Below, piece by piece: positions 43,192-53,255 of a stretch of 64,000 nucleotides of DNA (the stretch's first letter is position 1; every line of letters begins with the position of its first letter). The translations under genes and the position numbers were made by a program. The notes below the pieces were generated by a model. It did not search any database, was not told where the DNA came from, and was given only the letters and a program-made list of their open reading frames with translations. This stretch comes from Stenotrophomonas maltophilia (lineage in GTDB: Bacteria; Pseudomonadota; Gammaproteobacteria; Xanthomonadales; Xanthomonadaceae), in assembly GCF_003970865.1 (NCBI RefSeq), contig NZ_RXLZ01000001.1, positions 78,250 through 142,249 of the forward strand. The letters run 5' to 3'.

Positions 43192-43626
43192 TCAGCGGAA
43201 GTCCTGGTGGCAGGCACGGCAGTCGGCCTGCACCGTTTCCACCACCTGGGCCAGGGCCGTGCAGTCACTGGGCGGCGCGGCCAGAGCGGCGTTGAGGTTG
43301 CCGCGCAGCTGGCTGGCATGCTGCTGGAACTGCGCGCTGTCCTTCAAACCGGGGAAAGCCAGGTCCAGGTCGTTGGACAGCAGGCGCATCGCCTGCAACC
43401 GTGGCACGCTGTCGGCCAGGCTGCAGCGGTTCTGCTGCTGGGCCTGCTGCAGCAGCTGTGATTGCCGTTGCATCACCTGCATCAGGCTGTCCGGGAACGG
43501 GTCGCGGCGGGCCTGCAGGGCGCGGCCCACCATCACCGTGGCGATCAGGCCGATCAACAGGCCCAGGCCGAGCACGAACAGATAGCGGTAGGCGGTGGAC
43601 GGGCGGCGGGGCGGGCTGGCGTTCAT
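43192..43626 (-). CDS. Membrane-anchored cytochrome c-prime-like protein
   Basis: 144 residues. An N-terminal transmembrane anchor (about 15-35, LFVLGLGLLIGLIATVMVG) is followed by a helical domain (about 45-144) that ends in a heme c motif, CRACHQDFR, at the very C-terminus. That end matches the CxxCHxDFR tail of class II cytochromes c-prime, four-helix bundles that bind NO or move electrons. Two extra cysteines (about 67 and 121) are unusual. It would need the Ccm system for heme attachment. No obvious redox partner nearby. Confidence 0.7.
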   Translation of the reverse strand: MNASPPRRPSTAYRYLFVLGLGLLIGLIATVMVGRALQARRDPFPDSLMQVMQRQSQLLQQAQQQNRCSLADSVPRLQAMRLLSNDLDLAFPGLKDSAQFQQHASQLRGNLNAALAAPPSDCTALAQVVETVQADCRACHQDFR

Positions 43627-43694
43627 GGCGGGCTCTCCGGGCGTGCAACGGTGGGTTCGATGCCGGCGCGCTGTAGGCGCTGGCGCCTGCACGT

Positions 43695-43706
43695 TAAAAT
43701 AGCCGG
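43695..43706 (+). promoter_or_regulatory. -10 element placed for leaderless tcdA mRNA
   Basis: TAAAAT (43695-43700), then 6 nt, then the tcdA ATG (43707), with no Shine-Dalgarno. The spacing equals that upstream of nfuA. Confidence 0.5.
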
Positions 43707-44534
43707 ATGAACGAACAGGTCAAACAACGCTTTGCCGGCATCGAACGGCTGTATGGCGTGGGTGCGCTCGAGCGCCTGCAGGGCAGCCGCGTGGCGGTGG
43801 TGGGCATGGGCGGCGTCGGCTCGTGGGTGGTGGAGGCGCTGGCCCGCTCGGCGGTCGGCCACCTGACCCTGATCGATGCCGATGACATCTGCGTGTCCAA
43901 CACCAACCGGCAGCTGCCGGCGATGGAAGGCAACTACGGCCGCAACAAGGCCGAGGCGATGGCCGAGCGCTGTCGCGCGATCAACCCGGACATCGAGGCC
44001 GATGCCGTACAGGCGTTCCTGACGGTGTCGAACATGGCCGAACTGCTGGACCGTGGGTTCGATCTGGTGATCGATGCCTGCGACAGCTTCCGGGTCAAGG
44101 TCGAGACGATTGCCTGGTGCCGTCGCCGCAAGCTGCCGCTGCTGACCGTCGGCGCCGCCGGTGGCCGCACCGATCCCACCCTGGTGCGCATCCGCGACGT
44201 CTCGCGCACCGAGCACGACGCCATGCTGGCGCTGATCCGCAAGAAGCTGCGCAGCGAGTTCAACTTCCCGAAGAACGCCAAGCGCTACTTCGGCGTGCCG
44301 GCGGTGTACTCACTGGAGAACGTGAAGTATCCGCAGGCCGATGGCAGCGTCTGTGGCATCCGCCCGAACCTCGGTGCCGATGCAGCGTTGAAGCTGGACT
44401 GCGGCGCCGGCCTGGGTGCGGCGACCCATATCACCGGCGCCTTCGCTTTCGCGGCGGTGGGCAAGGCGTTGGAAATGCTGCTGGAGCCGAAGAAGGTGAA
44501 GGCCGAAGTGGTCGAGGATCACGCCGACGCGTGA
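43707..44534 (+). CDS. tcdA: tRNA threonylcarbamoyladenosine dehydratase
   Basis: E1-like ATP-dependent enzyme that cyclises t6A37 of tRNA to ct6A. 275 residues. The nucleotide motif VVGMGGVGSWVVEALARS is near residue 30, with the family segment DADDICVSNTNRQ and KKLRSEFNFPK. E. coli TcdA (CsdL) is 268 residues. It partners with CsdA/CsdE in E. coli, but these are not adjacent here. An apparently leaderless promoter lies just upstream. Confidence 0.94.
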   Translation: MNEQVKQRFAGIERLYGVGALERLQGSRVAVVGMGGVGSWVVEALARSAVGHLTLIDADDICVSNTNRQLPAMEGNYGRNKAEAMAERCRAINPDIEADAVQAFLTVSNMAELLDRGFDLVIDACDSFRVKVETIAWCRRRKLPLLTVGAAGGRTDPTLVRIRDVSRTEHDAMLALIRKKLRSEFNFPKNAKRYFGVPAVYSLENVKYPQADGSVCGIRPNLGADAALKLDCGAGLGAATHITGAFAFAAVGKALEMLLEPKKVKAEVVEDHADA

Positions 44535-44536
44535 CG

Positions 44537-44610
44537 GTAGTGCCGGCCGCTGGCCGGCATCTGCGCTGATCGAATCATTCCGGAGTTGCCGGCAAGCGGC
44601 CGGCACCTAC
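44537..44610. repeat. Inverted SMAG pair between tcdA and tatD
   Basis: GTAG head at 44537 with a GCCGGCCGCTGGCCGGC stem, spacer, and its inverse ending CTAC at 44610. It fills the whole convergent gap and probably forms the transcript ends of both genes. Confidence 0.85.
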
Positions 44611-44612
44611 CG

Positions 44613-45386
44613 CTACATTGCCGGCAGCGCGAACAGGCGCCGTGCATTCTCCGTCGTGGCCTGGGCGACCACTTCCAGTTCCATTCCGCGCAGCGCGGCC
44701 ACGTGGCGGGCAATGGTCGCCAGCCGCGCCGGTTCGTTGCGCTGGCCGCGGATGCCGGCGTCAGGCTGGTCGGGCGCGTCGGTCTCCAGCAGCAGCTGTT
44801 CCAGCGGCATTTCGCGCACCAGCCGCTGCAGGCGCTGCGCGCGTTGGTAGGTCAGCGGGCCGCCGAGCCCAAGCAGGAAGCCCTGCCGGTGCAGTTGCGC
44901 GGCCTGTTCCGGACTGCCGGAAAAGCTGTGCACCACGCCGCGCAGGCCGCCGACGCGACGGATTGCGGCGATCACCGCATCCACCGCGCGCCGTGCATGC
45001 ACGATCACCGGCAGCTCGAACTCACGGGCCAGTTGCAGCTGGCCGATGAAGTACGCCTGCTGCGTCTCTGCATCCAGGCCTTCGACAAAGAAGTCCAGGC
45101 CGCATTCGCCGATCGCGCAGGGGCGTTCGCGCTCGATCCACTCGCGCAGCAGCGGCAGGTGACCGGGCTGGTGCTCGGCCAGGAACATCGGGTGCAGGCC
45201 GTAGGCCGGGTACAGCCCCGGCGCCTGCTGGCAGACTTCGCGCAGCTTCGGCCAGCTGGCGGCAGTCACCGCCGGCACCACCTGCAGGCGCACCCCAGCG
45301 GCCTGCGCGCGCGTGATCACCGCAGCGCGGTCACTGTCGAACTCGCCGGCATCGAGGTGGCAGTGGCTGTCGACCAGCAGGCTCAA
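44613..45386 (-). CDS. TatD-family metal-dependent hydrolase
   Basis: TIM-barrel deoxyribonuclease or hydrolase of the TatD family, 257 residues. Metal ligands: DSHCHLD (N-terminal HxH), GECGLDFF, VIVHARRA, VVHSFSG and LLLETDAPDQ. It starts with TTG at 45386, overlapping the preceding stop as TTGA (45383-45386), so it is coupled to the small upstream gene. Substrate, DNA or D-aminoacyl-tRNA, is uncertain. Confidence 0.9.
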   Translation of the reverse strand: MSLLVDSHCHLDAGEFDSDRAAVITRAQAAGVRLQVVPAVTAASWPKLREVCQQAPGLYPAYGLHPMFLAEHQPGHLPLLREWIERERPCAIGECGLDFFVEGLDAETQQAYFIGQLQLAREFELPVIVHARRAVDAVIAAIRRVGGLRGVVHSFSGSPEQAAQLHRQGFLLGLGGPLTYQRAQRLQRLVREMPLEQLLLETDAPDQPDAGIRGQRNEPARLATIARHVAALRGMELEVVAQATTENARRLFALPAM

Positions 45387-45601
45387 CGCTGTTCCAGCGA
45401 CGGCGGCGCGGTGGCGGCGTTGCGGCTTTTCCAGTTGGCCAGCAGCAGGGTGCCGAAGCCGAGCACCAGTTCATCGACGAACGGGATCGGGTCGGGGATG
45501 AACAGGGTCAGCACGAACAGGCCTGCGGTGAGCTTGAACAGGGTGGGGTAGCGCAGCCGGCGCGCCCATTGCAGTACCGGCAGCAGCATCGGGTTGGCCA
45601 T
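45383..45601 (-). CDS. Small membrane protein, DUF6116-like
   Basis: 72 residues with one or two transmembrane helices (about 20-60, LFKLTAGLFVLTLFIPDPIPFVDELVLGFGTLLLA). Resembles a small xanthomonad membrane family of unknown function. AGGAGG lies 9 nt before ATG 45601. It is translationally coupled to tatD by a 4-nt overlap. Confidence 0.75.
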   Translation of the reverse strand: MANPMLLPVLQWARRLRYPTLFKLTAGLFVLTLFIPDPIPFVDELVLGFGTLLLANWKSRNAATAPPSLEQR

Positions 45602-45764
45602 GGCGGGGGTCCTCCTGGGGAATATGCAAACGCTACCACGGGCCCAGCATTTCCCGATGCTGAATGGGTTACGGGAATGAGCAGGAAATGTGGAGATTCC
45701 GTTCAGGCAGCGCATGCTGCAATCTGGTCCGAGAACGTTGCGGATGGTCCGCAAGGAGCAGGTC

Positions 45765-46610
45765 ATGAAAAGCACAACTACAACTGTCCTGGTCGCAGCG
45801 GGCGCGCTGCTGGTCGGCGGTATCGCCACCGCCGCCTTCATGAAGAGTGGCGGCACATCGCCCGATTCCATCAGCGCCGGAACCGCCAACGGTGAATCGC
45901 GCCTGGTCGATGGCAATGCCACTGACGATGGCGCGCGTGGTGACACGCTCGACCCGTCGGCACCGCGTGGGCTGGAATATGCCGATGTGCTGAAGGTCGA
46001 CCCGATCACCGAGAAGCAGAAGGCCTACGCCACCGTGATCGGCACCGACGCGGTGCGCGAGACCTCCACCACCCAGACCCCGCATGAAGTCTGCCAGGAC
46101 GTGACGGTGCAGGAGCGCCTGCCGGAACGTGACGGCAATGTGGGCGGCACCGTGGTCGGTGCTGTGGTGGGTGGCCTGCTGGGCAACCAGGTCGGCGGCG
46201 GCAATGGCAAGAAGGCCGCCACTGCGGCTGGCGCGGTGGCCGGTGGCTTCATCGGCAACCAGATCGACAAGCGCCATGTGGGTGGCCGCGTGGTCAACCG
46301 CACCGAGCGCCAGTGCCACACCGAGACCGCGACCTCAGAGTCGAGCCGCGTCACCGGCTACAACGTGACCTATCGCAACGAAGACGGCACCACTGGCACC
46401 ATGCGCATGGCCAGCAAGCCGGGCAACCGTATTGCCATGGGTACCAACGACGTGGTGAAGGGTTACAACGTGACCTACCGCTACGACGGCGCCGAGAAGA
46501 CCGTGCGCATGGACAACAAGCCGGCCAGCGATCGCCTGCCGGTGGTCGATGGCCAGCTGGTCACGCAGACCGCTGCCGCCGGTGCAACTGCGGCCACCAC
46601 GCGCCAGTAA
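45765..46610 (+). CDS. Glycine-zipper membrane protein with duplicated C-terminal unit
   Basis: 281 residues. N-terminal signal or anchor (TTTVLVAAGALLVGGIATAAF), an acidic linker, then a glycine-zipper 2TM segment (about 125-165; GGTVVGAVVGGLLGNQVGGG and AGAVAGGFIGNQIDKRH). The C-terminal part contains a repeated ~40-residue unit: GYNVTYRNEDGTTGTMRM and GYNVTYRYDGAEKTVRM, each followed by a KP segment. The closest relatives are glycine-zipper/YMGG-type envelope proteins. Function unknown, probably outer-membrane structural. Ribosome site AAGGAG at 45753. Confidence 0.82.
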   Translation: MKSTTTTVLVAAGALLVGGIATAAFMKSGGTSPDSISAGTANGESRLVDGNATDDGARGDTLDPSAPRGLEYADVLKVDPITEKQKAYATVIGTDAVRETSTTQTPHEVCQDVTVQERLPERDGNVGGTVVGAVVGGLLGNQVGGGNGKKAATAAGAVAGGFIGNQIDKRHVGGRVVNRTERQCHTETATSESSRVTGYNVTYRNEDGTTGTMRMASKPGNRIAMGTNDVVKGYNVTYRYDGAEKTVRMDNKPASDRLPVVDGQLVTQTAAAGATAATTRQ

Positions 46611-46634
46611 TCCAGGTGCAGCATGCAGTACTCG

Positions 46635-46660
46635 ACGGGCCGGCTCATGCCGGCCCGTTT
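46635..46660 (+). terminator. Terminator after the glycine-zipper gene
   Basis: ACGGGCCGGC pairs with GCCGGCCCGT across TCAT, followed by TT; 10-bp perfect stem. Confidence 0.7.
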
Positions 46661-46736
46661 CGTTGCGACCGGCGGAATTCATCCGCGCGGGGCGCGAATC
46701 CACCATCATGGACGCTTCCTTCGACATGGAGCCGGC

Positions 46737-47279
46737 ATGAGCATCTTCGACCTGCGCATTGAAACCGAGCGCCTGATCCTGCGCCCGCTGCTGCGCGAGG
46801 ACTACGAACCGTATCTGGCGTTCTGCGCCGACGAGGAAACGATGCGCACCCTCGGTGGCGTGCAGCCGCCTTCGGTGGCCTGGCGTGGCTTCTGCAGCCT
46901 GGCTGGCGCCTGGCAGCTGTTCGGCTTCTCGATGTTCAGCGTGATCGAGAAATCCAGCGGTGACTGGATCGGGCGCATGGGTCCCTGGCAACCGCAGGAC
47001 TGGCCCGGTACCGAGGTTGGCTGGGGCATCCGCCATGCCAGCTGGGGCAGGGGCTATGCGCCGGAAGCCGCGGTCGCCGCGATCGACTGGGCGTTCGACA
47101 CGCTCGGGTGGGACGAGGTGATCCACACCATCGCCGAGAACAACGACAACTCGCGGGCGGTCGCGCGCAAGCTCGGCAGCACGATGCTGCGCATGGGCGA
47201 ACTGCCGCCACCGTACAACGACAAGCCGATGCAGATCTGGGGCCAGTCGCGCGTGCAGTGGCGGCAGCGCACACGCTGA
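46737..47279 (+). CDS. GNAT-family acetyltransferase (RimJ/RimL type)
   Basis: 180 residues, RimJ-like: IETERLILRPLLREDYEPY at the start and the acetyl-CoA loop GWGIRHASWGRGYAPEA near residue 96, ending in IAENNDNSRAVARKLGS. Probably acetylates a protein N-terminus or small molecule. GGAG 6 nt before ATG 46737. Confidence 0.9.
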   Translation: MSIFDLRIETERLILRPLLREDYEPYLAFCADEETMRTLGGVQPPSVAWRGFCSLAGAWQLFGFSMFSVIEKSSGDWIGRMGPWQPQDWPGTEVGWGIRHASWGRGYAPEAAVAAIDWAFDTLGWDEVIHTIAENNDNSRAVARKLGSTMLRMGELPPPYNDKPMQIWGQSRVQWRQRTR

Positions 47280-47289
47280 GCGTTGCCCG

Positions 47290-47362
47290 GTAGTGCCGGC
47301 CGCTGGCCGGCAACCTCGTTGCAGCAGGAATCGTGCAATTGCCGGCCAGCGGTCGGCACTAC
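47290..47362. repeat. Inverted SMAG pair
   Basis: GTAG head at 47290, GCCGGCCGCTGGCCGGC core, inverse copy ending CTAC at 47362. It lies between two same-strand genes (GNAT and GST), so it is in an mRNA leader or intercistronic space. Confidence 0.85.
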
Positions 47363-47455
47363 CTGGGCGCCATGCTGCACCCGCGCTTGGCATTCACAGA
47401 CGCGCTTGCCAGACTGCACGCAGCCGGCCGCCGGCCGGATGTGATGGAGCAGGCA

Positions 47456-48112
47456 ATGGTGGAAGAGCGCGTCCCGCTGACGGTGCATGGCATGTCGGTC
47501 TCGGGCAATTGCCATAAGGTCCGCCTGCTGCTGGAGCAGCTCGGCAGCCGTTACCGCTGGGTGGAAGTGGACAGCGCCCACGGCCAGACCCATTCCCCCG
47601 AATTCCTGGCGCTCAACCCGAATGCCAAGGTGCCGCTGATCGTCCGCGACGATGGCCGCGTGCTGACCGAATCCAACGCGATCCTGTTCTGGCTGGCCGA
47701 AGGCACGCCGTACCTGCCTATCGATGGCTGGGAGCGCGCGCAGGCGTTGAGCTGGATGTTCTTCGAGCAGTACACGCACGAGCCGTGCGTGGCAGTGGCG
47801 CGCTTCATCCGCGGCTGGACCGCGCCCGAATCGCCGCGCCGCGCCGAACTGCCACGGCTGCACGAGCGCGCCGCCACCGCGCTGGCAGTGATGGAGCAGC
47901 ACCTGCGCCAGGCGCAATGGTTCACCGGCAGCGGATACGGCATCGCCGATATCGCCCTGTTTGCCTATACCGATGTGGCGGGCGAAGGTGGTATCAGCCT
48001 GGAGCCGTTCCCGGAAGTTCGCGCCTGGCTGCAGCGCGTGCGTGAGCAGCCGCGCTTCCTGCCGATGCCGGCAGTGACCGCCGAAGTGCGCTCGCGATTC
48101 GAGGCCGCGTGA
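47456..48112 (+). CDS. Glutathione S-transferase family protein
   Basis: 218 residues from ATG 47456, chosen because GGAG precedes it and the thioredoxin-like strand (VPLTVHGMSVSGNCHKVRLLL) starts soon after. The catalytic region is SVSGNCHKV and the glutathione site VLTESNAILFWLAEG; the C-terminal helical domain follows. Upstream in-frame ATGs (47372, 47444) remain possible. Substrate unknown. Confidence 0.85.
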   Translation: MVEERVPLTVHGMSVSGNCHKVRLLLEQLGSRYRWVEVDSAHGQTHSPEFLALNPNAKVPLIVRDDGRVLTESNAILFWLAEGTPYLPIDGWERAQALSWMFFEQYTHEPCVAVARFIRGWTAPESPRRAELPRLHERAATALAVMEQHLRQAQWFTGSGYGIADIALFAYTDVAGEGGISLEPFPEVRAWLQRVREQPRFLPMPAVTAEVRSRFEAA

Positions 48113-48137
48113 CTCTCACCAAGGTGACCCCCACAGG

Positions 48138-48160
48138 GTAGCGCCGGGCCATGTCCGGCG
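48138..48160. repeat. Single SMAG element
   Basis: GTAG head then GCGCCGGGCCATGTCCGGCG palindrome, between the GST gene and the E1 fusion gene. Confidence 0.75.
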
Positions 48161-48189
48161 GAATGCAACAACGACACGGAGGGTGTTCG

Positions 48190-50469
<2,280 letters not shown>

Positions 50470-50472
50470 TGC

Positions 50473-52416
50473 ATGTGTGGATTGGCGGGAATGTTGTTGC
50501 CGGCGCCTGTGGCGTCGGCCGAGGTGCTGCAGGCGCAGGTCCTGGCCATGGGCGAGGCGCTGCACCACCGCGGGCCGGATGATGGCGGCAGCTGGGTCGA
50601 TGCCGGGGCAGGCATCGCACTGGCGCACCGTCGGCTGAGCATTCTCGACCTGTCGCCGCTGGGCCACCAGCCGATGGCCTCGTCCGATGGTCGCTACGTG
50701 ATGGCCTACAACGGCGAGGTCTACAACTTTGCCGCCCTGCGTGCCGAACTGGAGCCGCTGGGGCATGCCTTCCGTGGTCACTCCGACACCGAGGTGCTGC
50801 TGGCAGCGATCCTGCAATGGGGCATCGAGGACACCCTGCAGCGCTGCAACGGCATGTTCGCCATTGCGCTGTGGGACCGCCAGGAGCAGTGCCTGTGGCT
50901 GGCCCGCGACCGTGTTGGCAAGAAGCCGCTGTACTACGGCTGGGCGGGTGACACCCTGGTGTTCGGTTCCGAACTGAAGGCGCTGTGGCAGCACCCGGCC
51001 TTCGACAACGACATCGACCGCGACGCACTGACCCTGTTGCTGCGGTTGGACTACATTCCGGCCCCGCACAGCATCCACCAGCGCTGCTACAAGCTGATGC
51101 CGGGCCGCGTGCTGCGCCTGGATGCCGAGGCCGTAGCGGCGGGTGCATCGGCGCATCGCCCGGAACAGGCGCAGCGCCCCTACTGGGATGCGCGTGCACG
51201 CATGCAGGCGGCGCTGGCTGCGCCGTTCCAGGGCCGCATCGAGGAAGCCGAGGAGCAGCTGGACGGATTGCTGCGTGACGCGGTCGCGCTGCGCATGGTG
51301 GCCGACGTGCCGGTGGGTGTGTTCCTGTCCGGCGGCACCGATTCGTCGCTGGTGGCCGCGCTGATGCAGGCACAAAGCGGTCAGCCGGTGCACAGTTTCA
51401 GTATCGGCTTCACCGGTTCGGGCCACGACGAGGCGCCGCTGGCCAAGGAACTGGCCGCGCATCTGGGCTGTGACCACACCGAACTCTACGTCAGCGGTGC
51501 CGATGCACTGGCGGTGGTGCCGCAGTTGCCGGCGATGTTCGACGAACCCTTCGCTGATGCCTCGCAGGTGCCGACCGCGCTGGTCGCCCGCCTGGCGCGG
51601 CAGGGCGTGACCGTGGCGCTGTCCGGCGATGGTGGCGACGAGCTGTTCTTCGGCTATACCCGCTATGTGCGCGCGCTGCGCAACTGGCAGATGCTGGGCC
51701 GCGTGCCAGGGCCGCTGCGGCGCTGGATGGGCGCGCGCGCCCAGCAGCAGGGCGAGGCCTCGCGTACCGGCGGCCTGGCCGCGCTGTTGGCCGAGTCCGG
51801 CGCGCGTGGCATCGGCGACGTGTACCGCAACCGCATCTCGCGCTGGCGCGACCCGGCGGCGGCAGTGCCCGGGGCGCAGGCCGCGGGCAGCTTCTATGAC
51901 CTGGCCGACCCGTTGCACGGAGCCGGCACACCGGCTGACGCGATGATGCTGGCCGATTACGTGACCTACCTGCCGGATGACCTGCTGTGCAAGGTCGACC
52001 GCACCTCGATGGCGGTCAGCCTGGAAGCACGCGCGCCGCTGTTGGATTCACGCGTGGCCGAGTTCGCCTGGTCGCTGCCGCTGGGCTTCAAGCGCAGTGA
52101 AACCACCAGCAAGGTGCTGCTCAAGCGCGTGCTGGGCCGTTATGTGCCGCAGTCGATGGTGCACCGGCCCAAGCGTGGCTTCGGCGCGCCGGTCAGCGAC
52201 TGGCTGAAGGGCGACCTGCGGCCGTGGGCCGAAGACCTGCTGCAGCCCGCGCGGCTGGAGCAGGAGGGCGTGCTGTCGGCGGCCGCGGTACAGCCGCTGT
52301 GGCAGCAGTTCCTTGGCGGCCAGCGCAAGTGGCATACCCATCTGTGGAACGTGCTGATGTTCCAGGCCTGGCAGGCGCATTGGCGGCAGGTGCGTGCGGG
52401 CGTGACGGGCGGCTGA
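50473..52416 (+). CDS. asnB: Asparagine synthetase (glutamine-hydrolysing)
   Basis: 647 residues. Cys2 of MCGLAGM is the glutaminase nucleophile; the N-terminal amidotransferase domain (about 1-200) includes HHRGPDDGG and NGEVYNF. The synthetase domain has the PP-loop FLSGGTDSSLVAAL near residue 283 and SGDGGDELFFGYTR. Converts aspartate and glutamine to asparagine, or amidates another acid in secondary pathways. The ATG lies 3 bp after the E1 fusion stop, so the two are one operon. Confidence 0.93.
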   Translation: MCGLAGMLLPAPVASAEVLQAQVLAMGEALHHRGPDDGGSWVDAGAGIALAHRRLSILDLSPLGHQPMASSDGRYVMAYNGEVYNFAALRAELEPLGHAFRGHSDTEVLLAAILQWGIEDTLQRCNGMFAIALWDRQEQCLWLARDRVGKKPLYYGWAGDTLVFGSELKALWQHPAFDNDIDRDALTLLLRLDYIPAPHSIHQRCYKLMPGRVLRLDAEAVAAGASAHRPEQAQRPYWDARARMQAALAAPFQGRIEEAEEQLDGLLRDAVALRMVADVPVGVFLSGGTDSSLVAALMQAQSGQPVHSFSIGFTGSGHDEAPLAKELAAHLGCDHTELYVSGADALAVVPQLPAMFDEPFADASQVPTALVARLARQGVTVALSGDGGDELFFGYTRYVRALRNWQMLGRVPGPLRRWMGARAQQQGEASRTGGLAALLAESGARGIGDVYRNRISRWRDPAAAVPGAQAAGSFYDLADPLHGAGTPADAMMLADYVTYLPDDLLCKVDRTSMAVSLEARAPLLDSRVAEFAWSLPLGFKRSETTSKVLLKRVLGRYVPQSMVHRPKRGFGAPVSDWLKGDLRPWAEDLLQPARLEQEGVLSAAAVQPLWQQFLGGQRKWHTHLWNVLMFQAWQAHWRQVRAGVTGG

Positions 52417-52482
52417 TCTTCACCGGCCTGCAAGGGCCCGGCGACTAGGCTGGGCCTCCCGCACCGTGAGGAGTATGTCCCC

Positions 52483-53043
52483 ATGTCCGTACCCACCATC
52501 GCCGTGTTCGTCGGCAGCCTGCGCAAGGAATCGTGCAACCGCAGGTTGGCCCACGCGCTGGAGAAGATCGCCGGCGACCGTGCGCGCTTCCAGTATGTGC
52601 AGATCGGTGATCTGCCGCTGTACGACCAGGACTTCGATGGCCACTATCCGGCGCAGGGTACCCGGCTGAAGGACCAGGTCCGTGCCGCCGATGCGGTGCT
52701 GTTCGTGACCCCGGAATACAACCGGTCGGTGCCGGGCGTGCTGAAGAACGCCATCGATATCGGCTCCCGCCCGTATGGCGACAGCGCGTTTGCCGGCAAG
52801 CCGGCGGCGGTGATCGGCGCCTCCATCGGCCAGATCGGCACCGCCGTGGCCCAGCAGCACCTGCGCAACAGCCTGGCCTTCCTGGACATGCACGTGCTCG
52901 GCCAGCCCGAGGCGTTCATCCATTTCAAGGACGGCCTGATCGATGCCGACGGCACGGTCCACAACGAAGGCACGCAGAAATTCCTGCAGGGCTACGTGGA
53001 CCGGTTCCTGGCGCTGATCGCGGTTCACGTCAAGGGCGATTGA
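52483..53043 (+). CDS. NADPH-dependent FMN/chromate/quinone reductase
   Basis: 186-residue flavodoxin-like protein close to ChrR/YieF. FMN-phosphate loop GSLRKESCNRR, catalytic region TPEYNRSVPGVLKNAID. Reduces quinones, chromate or FMN, guarding against redox-cycling stress. 66 bp after asnB, GAGGAG-type ribosome site. Confidence 0.9.
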   Translation: MSVPTIAVFVGSLRKESCNRRLAHALEKIAGDRARFQYVQIGDLPLYDQDFDGHYPAQGTRLKDQVRAADAVLFVTPEYNRSVPGVLKNAIDIGSRPYGDSAFAGKPAAVIGASIGQIGTAVAQQHLRNSLAFLDMHVLGQPEAFIHFKDGLIDADGTVHNEGTQKFLQGYVDRFLALIAVHVKGD

Positions 53044-53162
53044 CGCCAGCGGTTGCCAGCCCCATCTGCGATAATGCCCGCTCGGGTGCCGCAACGGCGC
53101 CTGTCGCAGGCAGTGCGACGCCCCCACGCCAATCTGGCCAGGCACCGGCGGATATCCCCCGT

Positions 53163-53182
53163 TTCTCCACGGTTTATCCACA
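53163..53182 (+). promoter_or_regulatory. DnaA box pair upstream of dnaB
   Basis: TTATCCACA at 53174-53182 matches the DnaA-box consensus exactly. A weaker TTCTCCACG (2 mismatches) starts 11 bp earlier at 53163, same orientation and one helical turn apart. The site is about 75 bp before the dnaB ATG. Confidence 0.5.
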
Positions 53183-53255
53183 GGCTTGTCCATGGCCGCC
53201 GGGGTCGGCGCATGCCTACACTCGTCCGGCCCACTTTTGCAGGAAACACCGCAGC

